Shown here one piece after another: positions 1 to 8,806 of a DNA stretch of 64,000 nt. Both the position numbers and the translations under genes were made by a program. This stretch comes from Pseudarthrobacter chlorophenolicus A6 (GTDB lineage Bacteria; Actinomycetota; Actinomycetes; Actinomycetales; Micrococcaceae), in NCBI RefSeq assembly GCF_000022025.1, contig NC_011886.1, forward strand, positions 4,331,538 through 4,395,537. Reading direction: 5' to 3'. The number at the start of each line of letters is the position of its first letter. Within the stretch, counting starts at the first letter, position 1. The notes beneath the pieces were generated by a model. That model did no database searches, was not told where the DNA came from, and was given only the letters and a program-made list of their open reading frames with translations.

Positions 1-387
1 TTTCCCGGGGCCGTCCAGTGCGATGGATCACAAGTTTCTCCCACCCTAGACCCGCTCCGGCTTCCGGGATTATGTGCATCGGCACAAGCCCGCAGCATCC
101 AAATCAGAACTTTCTCCAGCTGCGGACATTACAGGGCATCAAAAGATGCCTGCAGGTCAACCCCGAAATATTCAGGAAACGCGGCGCCCAATCTTGAGCC
201 AATCCAGCGCCTATTTGCATGGCACCCCGAACTGCGGCCGCTATATATTCCTTTTTACGGCTGGGTTTCGCGCTGGCGGCGGGATCTGGCCGGGCCGGAC
301 CTCCGGGCAGGAACCGGCGGTACGGCTGCCGTGCCGGATACACATGCGCAAGAATGCGGTCTCCTTTCTTCACAGGATGGGGACCCC
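1..387. other. Gene-free leader region upstream of the LuxR regulator
   Basis: No supportable gene lies here: the open frames are short, overlap each other on both strands and have no convincing ribosome-binding site or recognisable domain. A small inverted repeat (GCATC-aaaa-GATGC, about 138-151) and an AT-rich patch (CTATATATTCC near 241) are visible and could belong to the promoter or leader of the downstream regulator, but nothing proves this. Confidence 0.5.
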
Positions 388-3081
388 ATGTCTTTGGTAG
401 GCCGGAGTAAGGAACTGGACAGGATCCTGTCGGTGATCCGCGGACCCAAGGATTCCGCCCTGGTGGTGTCCGGCAGCAGGGGAGCGGGAAAGTCCGCACT
501 CCTTGCCGAAATCTCCGCCCTGTGCGACTACCCCACGGTGTTCCTCAGCGCCAGCGCGTCCGAGTCCGACTGGCCGCTCTCCGGGATCACGGCCCTCCTG
601 AACAGGATGGACGACCCGGTCCTGAACAGGATCGCGGACGAGCTCCTGCGGGACGCGGCGGGCACCCTAAACGTCCCTGCCTTCTCGGCGACGCTCCTGG
701 CTGGACTGCTCCAGCGGTCATCATCGCGGACGGTGATTGCCATTGACGACGCCGACAGGCTCGACCCCGGCAGCCAGGCAGTGATCGGTTTCCTGGCCAG
801 GCGCCTGACCGGAACCGACATTGCGCTGTTCCTGAGCGCCCGCGGCGCCCCGCCTGACAGCCCGTTCAACGGACTGGAGTCGCTGCTACTTAATCCGCTC
901 AGCTACAACGAGACGGTGCGGATGCTGGAGGCCATCCCCGCAAAACAGGCCACGACGGCGGCCGCCCACGCGGTTGCCTCAGCCACGCCGGGCAATCCAC
1001 TCGCCGCCGTCGAGCTTTACCGCCACCTGCTGGAGCGGCAGGCCGACGGGAAGTACGCAATGCCCATCCCGTTGCCCTGCAGGGGCAGCTTCGAAACGGA
1101 ATTTGCTGCGGTGGTGGGCCGGCTGACTCCGTCGGCCCGCGGCATCCTGGACCTTCTCTCGCTGTCCTGCCGGACCGATATCGGTGCCCTGGAACAGGTC
1201 AGCGGAGACGTATGGTCCGGCGTCGACGAACTGCTGTCCGAAGGCCTGGTCAGCCGAACGGGACCACACCTGCGGATCCGCGAGCAGTTGCTGCGCGGCT
1301 ACGTCTTTTCCACCATGACCCCGGCGGCACGGACAGCCAGCCACCGTGCGCTGGCAAACGCCTCGGAGTCCTCTGATCCGTACGCGAGGCGCTGGCACCT
1401 GAGCTACACGGCGCTGGAGCGTCAAACGCCATTCAGCCTGCTGCGGCACGGGGTGGACCTGATCCGCGGCGGCGATGTGCCGTTCGCCGTCGAGTACGTT
1501 GAGCGGGCCCTGACCCTCAACCCGTGGGAGGCCGAGACCGCGGCCCGCCTCGCTGCCATTGCCGAACTGCTCTTCAGCCTCGGCGAATTCGTGTACGCCC
1601 GGCGCTATCTGGACTGGGCGCGCCGGGTCACCCACAATCCGGCCCTCATCCTTCGGCTGACCGGCCTGGCCTTCGAGATCCAGTTTGCCCAGGGCGCTTC
1701 GGTGCGCTCGAGCATGGTGCTGCGCCTGGCGAAGGAGTTTGGCCGGCACGACCCCGCCTTCACCGCGGGCCTGCTGGCCGGCGCAGCCCTCTACTACGCG
1801 GAACGGTGGGAACTGTCTGACGCAGCCGAGGTGCTCCGGTGCGGCACCGGCTTCCGGGATGCGGCGTCGCCCGAGTGCCTGGCCATCGCCGAACGCGCGC
1901 AAACGCTGGTAGGTTCCATCGGCGGGGACGCCACCAGCCTTGCCCGCAAGCATGAGCCTGCCGGGGAAGCCCGCGCACTGTGCCTGCTGGTGCAGGGCCG
2001 GGCCCTCAGCTACGCCGAGCGGTATGAGCACGCGGCGGAGGCCTTCGCCATGGTGCGCAGTTCCGTGGAAGCCGGCGACACCAACTGGCGGGAGTGCGCG
2101 ATGTTCCTGGCAGTGGACAACGAGGTGCGGGCCGGCAACATCCGCGTGGCGGTCCGGCTCATCGACGAACTGGAAGCGCACGAGCCTGAGATCAAGTATT
2201 TCCGCGGGATGCGGCACCTCTTCCGGGTGTGGCGGGCACACGCGTTGGGGGACGAAGCGCTGGCCGCCAGCTACGCCACCGAGGCCCACCGGTTCGCAGC
2301 CTCGGAAAACCATCCCGCGCTCTCCGCCCAGCTGGCAGCCATGCAGGGACACTTCGCGCTGCTGCGGGGGGACCTGGCGGAAGCCTGCGCCCAGCTGTCC
2401 CGGGCCGCGGAAATCGGGATGTGCTTCAGCAACCCCACCCTGCTCCGCTGTGAGGGGGACCTGGTGGAAGTCTTGGTGCGGCTTAATCGGCACCGTGAGG
2501 CAACGCTGGCCCTGCAGCGCCTGGAAAGCCGCTCGGTGGGGCTGCGGTCGCCCTGGCTGATGCTGGCCGTGGCGCGGAGCCGCGCCATGTTGGCCGACGG
2601 GGAACAGTCCCTGCAGCTCTTTGCCCGGGCGCTCGAAGCAAGGACGGGGCACGAATCGATCCTTGAGCGTGCCCGCACCTTGCTGTGCTACGCCGAACGC
2701 CTCAACGCTTTCGGACGGATCCGGGACGCCCGGGATGCCCTCATGCGCGCCAAGGTGATGTTCGACGAGGCCGGCGCCGATGCGTGGACCCAGCACGTGG
2801 ATGTGCTGCTGCTGGACGAACGGGTGGAACCGGCCCGGCCGCAGGGCAACCCGGCCATGATGCTGCTGGCTGACCACGAACGCGCCCTGGCCCGGATGGT
2901 GGCCCGGGGGCTCCGCAATAAGGAAATCGCGGCAACCCTTTATGTGTCCGTCCGGACCGTCGAAGTGCGGCTGACTGCCATTTACCGGAAGCTCGGCGTG
3001 GAGTCCCGCGCGCAGCTGACAGCCCTCGCCAGCACGAAGGAATCGACGCCGGCGGAGCCGTACGTCCTGCCCGTCCTGTAG
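388..3081 (+). CDS. Large ATP-binding LuxR-family transcriptional regulator (LAL type)
   Basis: A predicted 897-residue STAND-type regulator. The N-terminus has a P-loop (GSRGAGKS, about residues 29-36) and a Walker B-like stretch (VIAIDDADRL, about 117-126). The middle is a long alpha-helical, TPR-like region rich in Ala, Leu and Arg. The C-terminus is a LuxR/GerE helix-turn-helix (GLRNKEIAATLYVSVRTVEVR, about 838-858). Such proteins bind ATP and an effector through the central region and then bind DNA. I chose ATG 388 because GGATGGGG precedes it; an upstream in-frame ATG at 331 would add 19 low-quality residues. It lies about 150 bp before the exopolysaccharide operon on the same strand, so local control is plausible but unproven. 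Confidence 0.88.
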   Translation: MSLVGRSKELDRILSVIRGPKDSALVVSGSRGAGKSALLAEISALCDYPTVFLSASASESDWPLSGITALLNRMDDPVLNRIADELLRDAAGTLNVPAFSATLLAGLLQRSSSRTVIAIDDADRLDPGSQAVIGFLARRLTGTDIALFLSARGAPPDSPFNGLESLLLNPLSYNETVRMLEAIPAKQATTAAAHAVASATPGNPLAAVELYRHLLERQADGKYAMPIPLPCRGSFETEFAAVVGRLTPSARGILDLLSLSCRTDIGALEQVSGDVWSGVDELLSEGLVSRTGPHLRIREQLLRGYVFSTMTPAARTASHRALANASESSDPYARRWHLSYTALERQTPFSLLRHGVDLIRGGDVPFAVEYVERALTLNPWEAETAARLAAIAELLFSLGEFVYARRYLDWARRVTHNPALILRLTGLAFEIQFAQGASVRSSMVLRLAKEFGRHDPAFTAGLLAGAALYYAERWELSDAAEVLRCGTGFRDAASPECLAIAERAQTLVGSIGGDATSLARKHEPAGEARALCLLVQGRALSYAERYEHAAEAFAMVRSSVEAGDTNWRECAMFLAVDNEVRAGNIRVAVRLIDELEAHEPEIKYFRGMRHLFRVWRAHALGDEALAASYATEAHRFAASENHPALSAQLAAMQGHFALLRGDLAEACAQLSRAAEIGMCFSNPTLLRCEGDLVEVLVRLNRHREATLALQRLESRSVGLRSPWLMLAVARSRAMLADGEQSLQLFARALEARTGHESILERARTLLCYAERLNAFGRIRDARDALMRAKVMFDEAGADAWTQHVDVLLLDERVEPARPQGNPAMMLLADHERALARMVARGLRNKEIAATLYVSVRTVEVRLTAIYRKLGVESRAQLTALASTKESTPAEPYVLPVL

Positions 3082-3178
3082 GGCCTGAAGCCTGCAAATG
3101 CAGGTATCCGCAGTATCCACACTGATCCGCGGACGGACCCACAAAGCCCCTTCCGAACCCCGCCGGGCCGGCATTTTG

Positions 3179-3190
3179 AAAGCTAGCTTT
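3179..3190. promoter_or_regulatory. Perfect 12-bp palindrome upstream of the exopolysaccharide operon
   Basis: AAAGCTAGCTTT is a perfect palindrome about 45 nt before the TTG start of the first exopolysaccharide gene. Its position fits an operator, possibly for the adjacent LuxR regulator, but no second copy was found. Confidence 0.3.
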
Positions 3191-3234
3191 TCTTCACGGC
3201 CAGACATCAGCGGACATGCCGGGAAGGGGTCACC

Positions 3235-4851
3235 TTGGCAGAGATACCAGTAGCCAGAACCCGGCGTGCCGGCCTTCGCTGGCCCGTTGCGCCCGTTGCT
3301 GCACAACGGATGGCAACAACGCAGTTGGCGGCGGCGGATACCGCAGGAACCCGGTTTCTGCGGCCGCCAACTGCACGTCCCGCCAGCGCTCCGGCAAGCC
3401 CCCCGGCCAGCGCTCCGGCAACGGGGCGCAGGGCCGCAGCGTCCTGGCTCGCCACGCACGTCAATTTGCTGCGCGTGACTGATTCGCTCCTGGTCATCGG
3501 GGCGGTGGGCGCCGGCTGCCAGCTCTCCTATGTGGGATTCGCACCGGCGGACCCGGGCGATGCGGGAACGGTGGCCTCGGCAGCTGTTATTGCCTTCCTG
3601 TGGCTCATCGGCCTGGAAGTCTACCGGACACGGGATGCCAAGCTGTTGGGGATCGGCGCCGACGAATTCAAGCGCGTCACCTCGGCAACCTTCCGGGTCT
3701 TCGGCCTGATGGGCCTGGCCGCCGTGCTGTTCTCCCTGCACGGTGCAACCGCTTTTGTTACGGTTTCGCTGCCGCTTGGCCTGCTGGGGCTGACCGCGAA
3801 CCGGTGGGCGTTCCGCCGCCGCCTGACGGCCCAGAAGGCCAGGGGCCGGTGCCTGTCCCGGGCCCTGGTGGTGGGTGATCCGGACGACGTCCGCTACGTG
3901 GTGCAGCAGGTCCTCCGGAAATCGGGACCGGTGTATCAGATCCTGGGTGTGTGCCTCCCGGGAGCCCGCCGGGGAGCCAGCCTCCGGGTGGACGGGCGGG
4001 CCATCCCGGTGCTCTGCTCCACGGATGACATCGCCCGCACGGTCCGGCTTGCGGAGGCCGACTCGGTGATCATCGCCGGGCCCCTCCCCGGTGGCAACCG
4101 TTTCATCCGCGAGCTCGGGTGGCGGCTTGAGGAATCGTCAACGGAACTCATCCTCGCGGCCACGCTGACCAACGTTGCGGGTCCCCGGATCCACTGGCGG
4201 CCGGTTGAGGGGCTGCCCCTGATGCACGTCGACATCCCGCAGTACACCGGTGCCAAGCACGCGATGAAGAGGGTCATGGATGTGGGAATGGCGCTATTGG
4301 CCCTCCTGGTCCTGTCCCCACTGCTTGTTGTCCTAGCGGTCATCGTGCGGCTGGACAGCCCGGGCCCGGTGTTCTTCCGGCAAGACAGGGTTGGCCGGGA
4401 CGGCCAGGCGTTCGGCATGCTCAAGTTCCGGTCCATGGTGGTGGACGCGGAAGCCCGGCTGGCAACCCTGGGGGCGCAGAACGAGGGCGCCGGGGTGCTC
4501 TTCAAAATGCGCGACGACCCGCGGGTGACACGCTGCGGCCGGTGGATGCGGAAATACTCCCTCGATGAGCTGCCTCAGCTGTGGAACGTGGCCCGCGGCG
4601 ACATGAGCCTGGTGGGGCCGCGGCCTCCGCTGGCACGGGAGGTCAGCGGCTATGAACGCCACACCCACCGCCGCCTGCTGATCAAGCCCGGAATCACGGG
4701 GCTCTGGCAGATCAACGGCCGCTCCGATCTTCCTTGGGATGAGGCCGTCCGGCTGGACCTCTACTACGTCGAAAACTGGTCCATCGCCGGGGACCTGCTG
4801 ATTCTGTGGCGGACGTTCCGGGCAGTCGTCCGGCCGTCCGGCGCCTACTGA
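3235..4851 (+). CDS. Polyprenyl-phosphate sugar-1-phosphate transferase (exopolysaccharide initiation)
   Basis: A 538-residue enzyme that should transfer a sugar-1-phosphate from a nucleotide sugar to undecaprenyl phosphate, the first membrane step of exopolysaccharide unit assembly. The N-terminal half has several hydrophobic segments (about residues 80-185) and a Rossmann-like CoA-binding domain. The C-terminal bacterial sugar transferase domain runs from about 343 to 538, with a KRVMDV entry motif, FFRQDRVGRDG, LKFRSM, a KYSLDELPQLWNV block, LVGPRPP and KPGITGLWQ. The start is TTG 3235, preceded by GGAAGGGG; the next in-frame ATG is at 3310 and would remove 25 residues. It is the first gene of the polysaccharide operon. 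The donor sugar cannot be read from sequence. Confidence 0.92.
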   Translation: MAEIPVARTRRAGLRWPVAPVAAQRMATTQLAAADTAGTRFLRPPTARPASAPASPPASAPATGRRAAASWLATHVNLLRVTDSLLVIGAVGAGCQLSYVGFAPADPGDAGTVASAAVIAFLWLIGLEVYRTRDAKLLGIGADEFKRVTSATFRVFGLMGLAAVLFSLHGATAFVTVSLPLGLLGLTANRWAFRRRLTAQKARGRCLSRALVVGDPDDVRYVVQQVLRKSGPVYQILGVCLPGARRGASLRVDGRAIPVLCSTDDIARTVRLAEADSVIIAGPLPGGNRFIRELGWRLEESSTELILAATLTNVAGPRIHWRPVEGLPLMHVDIPQYTGAKHAMKRVMDVGMALLALLVLSPLLVVLAVIVRLDSPGPVFFRQDRVGRDGQAFGMLKFRSMVVDAEARLATLGAQNEGAGVLFKMRDDPRVTRCGRWMRKYSLDELPQLWNVARGDMSLVGPRPPLAREVSGYERHTHRRLLIKPGITGLWQINGRSDLPWDEAVRLDLYYVENWSIAGDLLILWRTFRAVVRPSGAY

Positions 4852-4879
4852 CCCAACCGCACTCCGGAAAGAAAGTGAT

Positions 4880-5995
4880 ATGAGATCCTTCCCGAATCCT
4901 TTCCAAGCCCACACCCACCGGCAACCATCGCCGAACTTGCGGATCGCCGTCGTGGGCGCCGGGTACTGGGGGCCCAACCTGGCCCGCAACCTGCACGCCA
5001 GCCCCGACTGGGACCTCGTTGCCATCTGCGACCTGGACCTTGACCGCGCGCGAAAGCTGGCGGCGTCGGTGGGTGACATTCCCTCCGTCGAGTCCTTGGA
5101 CGAACTGCTGGACACGTTCGACGTGGATGCTGTGGCCATCGCGACGCCGGCCCGTACCCACCATGGCACCGTGATGACCGCGCTGCGCGCCGGCAAGCAT
5201 GTCCTGGTGGAGAAACCCCTGGCTGACAGCCGGGCACACGGGCTGGAAATGGTGGCTGAGGCTAAAGCCAACGGCCTGGTGCTCATGGCGGACCATACCT
5301 ACTGCTACACACCTGCTGTCCTGAAGATGCAGGAACTCGTCCAGTCGGGGTCCCTGGGCGAGATCCTGTTCGTGGATTCCACACGGATCAACCTGGGGCT
5401 GGTGCAGCCGGACGTCAATGTGTTCTGGGACCTCGCCCCGCATGACCTCTCCATCCTCGACTTCGTGCTTCCGGGCGGCCTCAACCCTGCCGAGGTCTCC
5501 GCTTTCGGGGCGGACCCGCTGGGCACCGGGCGGGACTGCGTGGGCCACCTGAACTTCCGGCTTCCCAACGACGCCACGGCCCACGTGCACGTGAACTGGC
5601 TCAGCCCCACCAAAATCCGGCAGATGGTGATTGGCGGGTCCCTGCGAACCCTGGTCTGGGACGACCTCAACCCGCAGCAGCGGCTCAGCGTCTACGACAG
5701 GGGCGTCAGCCTGGACCGGCAGCCCAAAACAGCCGGGGAAAAGGCCTCCACCAACATCTCCTACCGGCTGGGCGATACCTGGTCCCCGGCACTGCCGGAG
5801 CGGGAGGCCCTCAGCCAGGTGGTGGCGGAACTGGCCTGCTGCATCCGCAACGGCCAGGAGGCCCGGACGGGCGGCGCATCAGGGCTTCGCGTGCTGTCTG
5901 TGCTCGAGGCCGTGACCCGGAGCCTGACGCAGGACGGCCAGCCCGCTGCTGTTGCGGGATCCGAGCTCGCCGAAGAGATGGAGGGAGCGCGGTGA
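4880..5995 (+). CDS. Gfo/Idh/MocA-family NAD(P)-dependent sugar oxidoreductase
   Basis: A 371-residue cytoplasmic oxidoreductase. An N-terminal Rossmann fold (IAVVGAGYWGPNLARN, about residues 22-37) binds NAD(P), and VEKPLADS carries the family EKP motif. The C-terminal alpha/beta domain has the usual DLAPHDLSIL stretch. With a DegT aminotransferase and a NeuD/PglD-type acetyltransferase downstream, it fits the oxidation step of a WbpB/WlbA-like route to a 3-amino or 2,3-diamino sugar; that assignment is inferred from context. Its stop overlaps the GTG start of the next gene, indicating translational coupling. Confidence 0.88.
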   Translation: MRSFPNPFQAHTHRQPSPNLRIAVVGAGYWGPNLARNLHASPDWDLVAICDLDLDRARKLAASVGDIPSVESLDELLDTFDVDAVAIATPARTHHGTVMTALRAGKHVLVEKPLADSRAHGLEMVAEAKANGLVLMADHTYCYTPAVLKMQELVQSGSLGEILFVDSTRINLGLVQPDVNVFWDLAPHDLSILDFVLPGGLNPAEVSAFGADPLGTGRDCVGHLNFRLPNDATAHVHVNWLSPTKIRQMVIGGSLRTLVWDDLNPQQRLSVYDRGVSLDRQPKTAGEKASTNISYRLGDTWSPALPEREALSQVVAELACCIRNGQEARTGGASGLRVLSVLEAVTRSLTQDGQPAAVAGSELAEEMEGAR

Positions 5996-6984
5996 GCCGG
6001 CTGGAGGGGGCCAACATCCTGGTAACGGGCGGTGCCGGCACCATCGGTTCCACGCTGGTGGATGCGCTGCTTCAGGCCGGCGCGGGCCGGATCGACGTCC
6101 TGGACAACATGGTCCGCGGCCGGCTTGGAAACCTTGACGCCGCCCTTTCATCGGGACGGGTGGAGCTGGTTCGGGGAACCATCCAGGACCGGGACCTGGT
6201 CAACGACCTGGTCAGGGGCAAGGACCTGGTGTTCCACCAGGCGGCCATCCGGATAACCCAGTGCGCTGAAGAGCCGCGGCTGGCGCTGGAGGTGCTGGTT
6301 GACGGAACGTTCAACGTCATCGAGGCGGCGGCCGCGCACAAGGTCGGGAAGCTGGTGGCGGCTTCCAGTGCGTCCGTTTACGGGATGGCGGAGGAATTCC
6401 CGACGGCGGAACGGCACCACCACGCCAACAATGACACCTTCTACGGGGCCGCCAAGTCGTTCAACGAGGGCATGGCCCGCAGCTTCCGCGCGATGACGGG
6501 GCTGGATTACGTGCTGCTGCGCTACTTCAACGTCTACGGCCCGCGGATGGACGTGCATGGCCTGTATACCGAGGTGCTGGTGCGGTGGATGGAACGCATC
6601 ATGGATGGCCGGCCGCCGCTGATCTTCGGCGACGGGCTCCAGACCATGGACTTCGTGTACACCACTGATGTGGCGCGGGCCAACGTGCTCGCCGCCGCCG
6701 GCGACGTACACGAGGGCGTTTACAACATCGCCAGCGGAACCGAAACAAGCCTCCTGGAAATGGCGCAGGCGCTCCTGCGGGTCATGGGCTCCGGCCTGGC
6801 CGTGGAACATGGTCCCGCCAGGCAGGTCAACGGGGTGGAGCGGCGCCTGGCGGACACCACCGCCGCAGCCCGGGACCTCGCTTTCAAGGCCGAGGTGGGG
6901 CTGGAGGAGGGACTCCGTGAGCTGGTGGCCTGGTGGAAACCGCTGCGCGATGAGATCGCTGCGTCCCGGAAAGCCGGTGCGTGA
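5992..6984 (+). CDS. NAD-dependent nucleotide-sugar epimerase/dehydratase (extended SDR)
   Basis: A 330-residue extended short-chain dehydrogenase. It has the nucleotide motif TGGAGTIGSTLVDALL near the N-terminus, a DNMVRG loop after strand 2 and the catalytic tyrosine-lysine pair in YGAAK (about residue 151), with SSASVYG supplying the active-site Ser. It belongs to the GalE/WbpP-like family that acts on UDP- or dTDP-sugars. Start GTG 5992 overlaps the previous stop, and its own stop overlaps the next ATG (ATGA at 6984), so it is embedded in a coupled operon. Whether it is a 4-epimerase or a dehydratase cannot be decided from the visible motifs. Confidence 0.88.
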   Translation: MSRLEGANILVTGGAGTIGSTLVDALLQAGAGRIDVLDNMVRGRLGNLDAALSSGRVELVRGTIQDRDLVNDLVRGKDLVFHQAAIRITQCAEEPRLALEVLVDGTFNVIEAAAAHKVGKLVAASSASVYGMAEEFPTAERHHHANNDTFYGAAKSFNEGMARSFRAMTGLDYVLLRYFNVYGPRMDVHGLYTEVLVRWMERIMDGRPPLIFGDGLQTMDFVYTTDVARANVLAAAGDVHEGVYNIASGTETSLLEMAQALLRVMGSGLAVEHGPARQVNGVERRLADTTAAARDLAFKAEVGLEEGLRELVAWWKPLRDEIAASRKAGA

Positions 6985-8150
6985 TGAGTGCTGAAGCGGT
7001 GCTCTCGCGGATCAACGTCATGAAGCCGTGGCTGGGGGAGGAAGAAGCGCGGGCTTTGGCCGAGGTGGTTGCCTCGGGTTGGGTGGCGCAGGGGCCGAAG
7101 GTGAAGGAGTTCGAGGAGAAGTTCGCAGCGGCGCAGGGGGTGCGCCACGCCGTCGCGGCCTCCAGCTGCACCACCGCGCTGCATCTGGCGTTGGCGGTGG
7201 CCGGCATTGGTCCCGGGGACGATGTGGTGGTGCCGTCACTGTCCTTCATCGCGACGGCGAACGCCGTGACCTATCTGGGGGCGCGGCCGGTGTTTTGCGA
7301 TGTGGATCCGGTGACCGGCAACGTCACGGCGGAAACCATCCATGCGGCGCTGACGCTGGATACGCGGGCCGTGATCGTGGTAGACCAGGGTGGGGTGCCG
7401 CTGGACCTGGACCCCATCCGGGTCCTGTGCGACCGGCATGAGATCACCGTCATCGAGGACGCCGCCTGCGCGGTGGGATCAACGTACCGGGGACGTCCCG
7501 TGGGCGCCGGCGCGGACGTTGCTGTCTGGTCCTTCCACCCGCGGAAGATCCTCACCACGGGCGAGGGCGGGATGCTGACCACCAACAGGGCAGACTGGGC
7601 GGCCCGGGCCAGGACCCTGCGGGAGCATTCGATGAGCGTGTCCGCGGCGGACCGGCACGGTCCAATGCTGGCCCCGCCCGAGTTCTTCCTCGAAGTGGGG
7701 TTCAACTACCGGATGACGGACCTGCAGGCCGCCGTCGGCATCGTGCAGCTGGGCCGGCTCCCGGAGGTGCTGGCGCGGCGGCGGGAGATCGCGGCCAGGT
7801 ACGTGGCCGGGCTGTCCGGCCTGCGGGGGCTGCGGCTGGTGTCTGATCCGCCGTACGGCACCTCGAATTTCCAGTCATTCTGGATCGAGGTGCTGCCCAC
7901 CTTCGGCACCACCCGCGAGGGCCTGCTGGAGCGACTGGCCGAGGCCGGCATCTCGGCGCGGCGGGGCATCATGGCCGCGCACCGGCAGCCCGCCTACAAG
8001 TGGCGTGACACGGGCAACGCCTGCCTGCAGCAGACGGAACGGCTCAACGACAGGACGCTGATCCTGCCGGTCTTCCACGAGCTCGACGACGAAGGAATGA
8101 ACCGCGTCATCAGTACCATCCGCGCCGCCGCGGCCGGAGCGGACGCATGA
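6984..8150 (+). CDS. DegT/DnrJ/EryC1/StrS-family PLP-dependent sugar aminotransferase
   Basis: A 388-residue PLP enzyme that should add an amino group to a keto-sugar nucleotide. Family marks are the N-terminal KPWLGEEEARAL and GWVAQGPKV blocks, SSCTTALHLAL, IEDAACAVGS and the catalytic lysine in FHPRKILTTGEGG (Lys188). ATG 6984 is chosen because it forms an ATGA overlap with the previous gene; the GTG one codon earlier is possible. It lies next to a Gfo/Idh oxidoreductase and a NeuD/PglD-like acetyltransferase, consistent with amino-sugar synthesis for the polysaccharide repeat. A second DegT protein lies at 11578, so two amino positions or two sugars may be involved. Confidence 0.9.
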   Translation: MSAEAVLSRINVMKPWLGEEEARALAEVVASGWVAQGPKVKEFEEKFAAAQGVRHAVAASSCTTALHLALAVAGIGPGDDVVVPSLSFIATANAVTYLGARPVFCDVDPVTGNVTAETIHAALTLDTRAVIVVDQGGVPLDLDPIRVLCDRHEITVIEDAACAVGSTYRGRPVGAGADVAVWSFHPRKILTTGEGGMLTTNRADWAARARTLREHSMSVSAADRHGPMLAPPEFFLEVGFNYRMTDLQAAVGIVQLGRLPEVLARRREIAARYVAGLSGLRGLRLVSDPPYGTSNFQSFWIEVLPTFGTTREGLLERLAEAGISARRGIMAAHRQPAYKWRDTGNACLQQTERLNDRTLILPVFHELDDEGMNRVISTIRAAAAGADA

Positions 8151-8806
8151 GCGAGCTGATCCTGATCGCTGCCAGCGGCCTGGCCCGCGAAGTCCTGGCG
8201 ATGGTGCGCAGCAGTGGCCAGTACGACGTCGTCGGACTGCTGGATGACGACCGCGAAATGGCGGGCGTGACCGTGGACGGCGCACCGGTGCTCGGGACGA
8301 TCGATGACGCTGTGAACTTCAAGCACGCGTTCGTCCTGGTGTGTATCGGCTCGGGCAGGGCGCGTGAGGCCGTGGTGGAGCGGCTCACGGCCCAGGGTTT
8401 CAACGAGTCGCGGTATGCCACCGCGGTGGACCCCTCGGTCCAATACCCGGAGGGGTGCCGGATCGGCCGGGGCAGCATCCTGCTGCGTAATGTCACTCTG
8501 ACCGCGGCCGTGACCATCGGCGCGCACGTTGTGGCGATGCCGTCGGTGACCTTCACGCACGACGACGACGTGGCGGACTTCGCCACGTTCGCTGCGGGGG
8601 TCTCGCTGGGCGGCGGGGTCCGGGTTGGCCGGGCAGCCTACCTTGGCATGAACGCCAGCGTCCGCGAACGGACCTCAGTAGGTGCCTACGCGACGGTGGG
8701 GATGGGCGCGGCCGTGCTGAGCAACGTGCCCGACGGCGAGACCTGGGTTGGGGTGCCGGCCCACGAGATCGAACGGGCGGCTTTCAATTACGGAGGAGCG
8801 CTGTGA
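8147..8806 (+). CDS. NeuD/PglD-type sugar O- or N-acetyltransferase
   Basis: A 219-residue acyltransferase. The N-terminus is a small Rossmann-like PglD_N domain (LILIAASGLAREVLAMV, then VVGLLDDD). The C-terminus is a left-handed beta-helix of hexapeptide repeats, seen in phases such as IGRGSILLRNVTLTAAVTIG and VGRAAYLGMNASV, with TFTHDDDV near the putative catalytic His. Members transfer acetyl from acetyl-CoA to amino or hydroxyl groups of nucleotide sugars. It overlaps the aminotransferase stop by ATGA and is the natural acetylation step after it. The length is usual for the family. Confidence 0.88.
   Translation: MSELILIAASGLAREVLAMVRSSGQYDVVGLLDDDREMAGVTVDGAPVLGTIDDAVNFKHAFVLVCIGSGRAREAVVERLTAQGFNESRYATAVDPSVQYPEGCRIGRGSILLRNVTLTAAVTIGAHVVAMPSVTFTHDDDVADFATFAAGVSLGGGVRVGRAAYLGMNASVRERTSVGAYATVGMGAAVLSNVPDGETWVGVPAHEIERAAFNYGGAL

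Noticed and set aside
979..3741. A 920-residue open frame antisense to the LuxR regulator and the sugar transferase
   Set aside because: It is a shadow of the GC-rich + strand genes: it spans two real genes and their gap, is rich in Gly, Arg, Pro and His, and has no domain.
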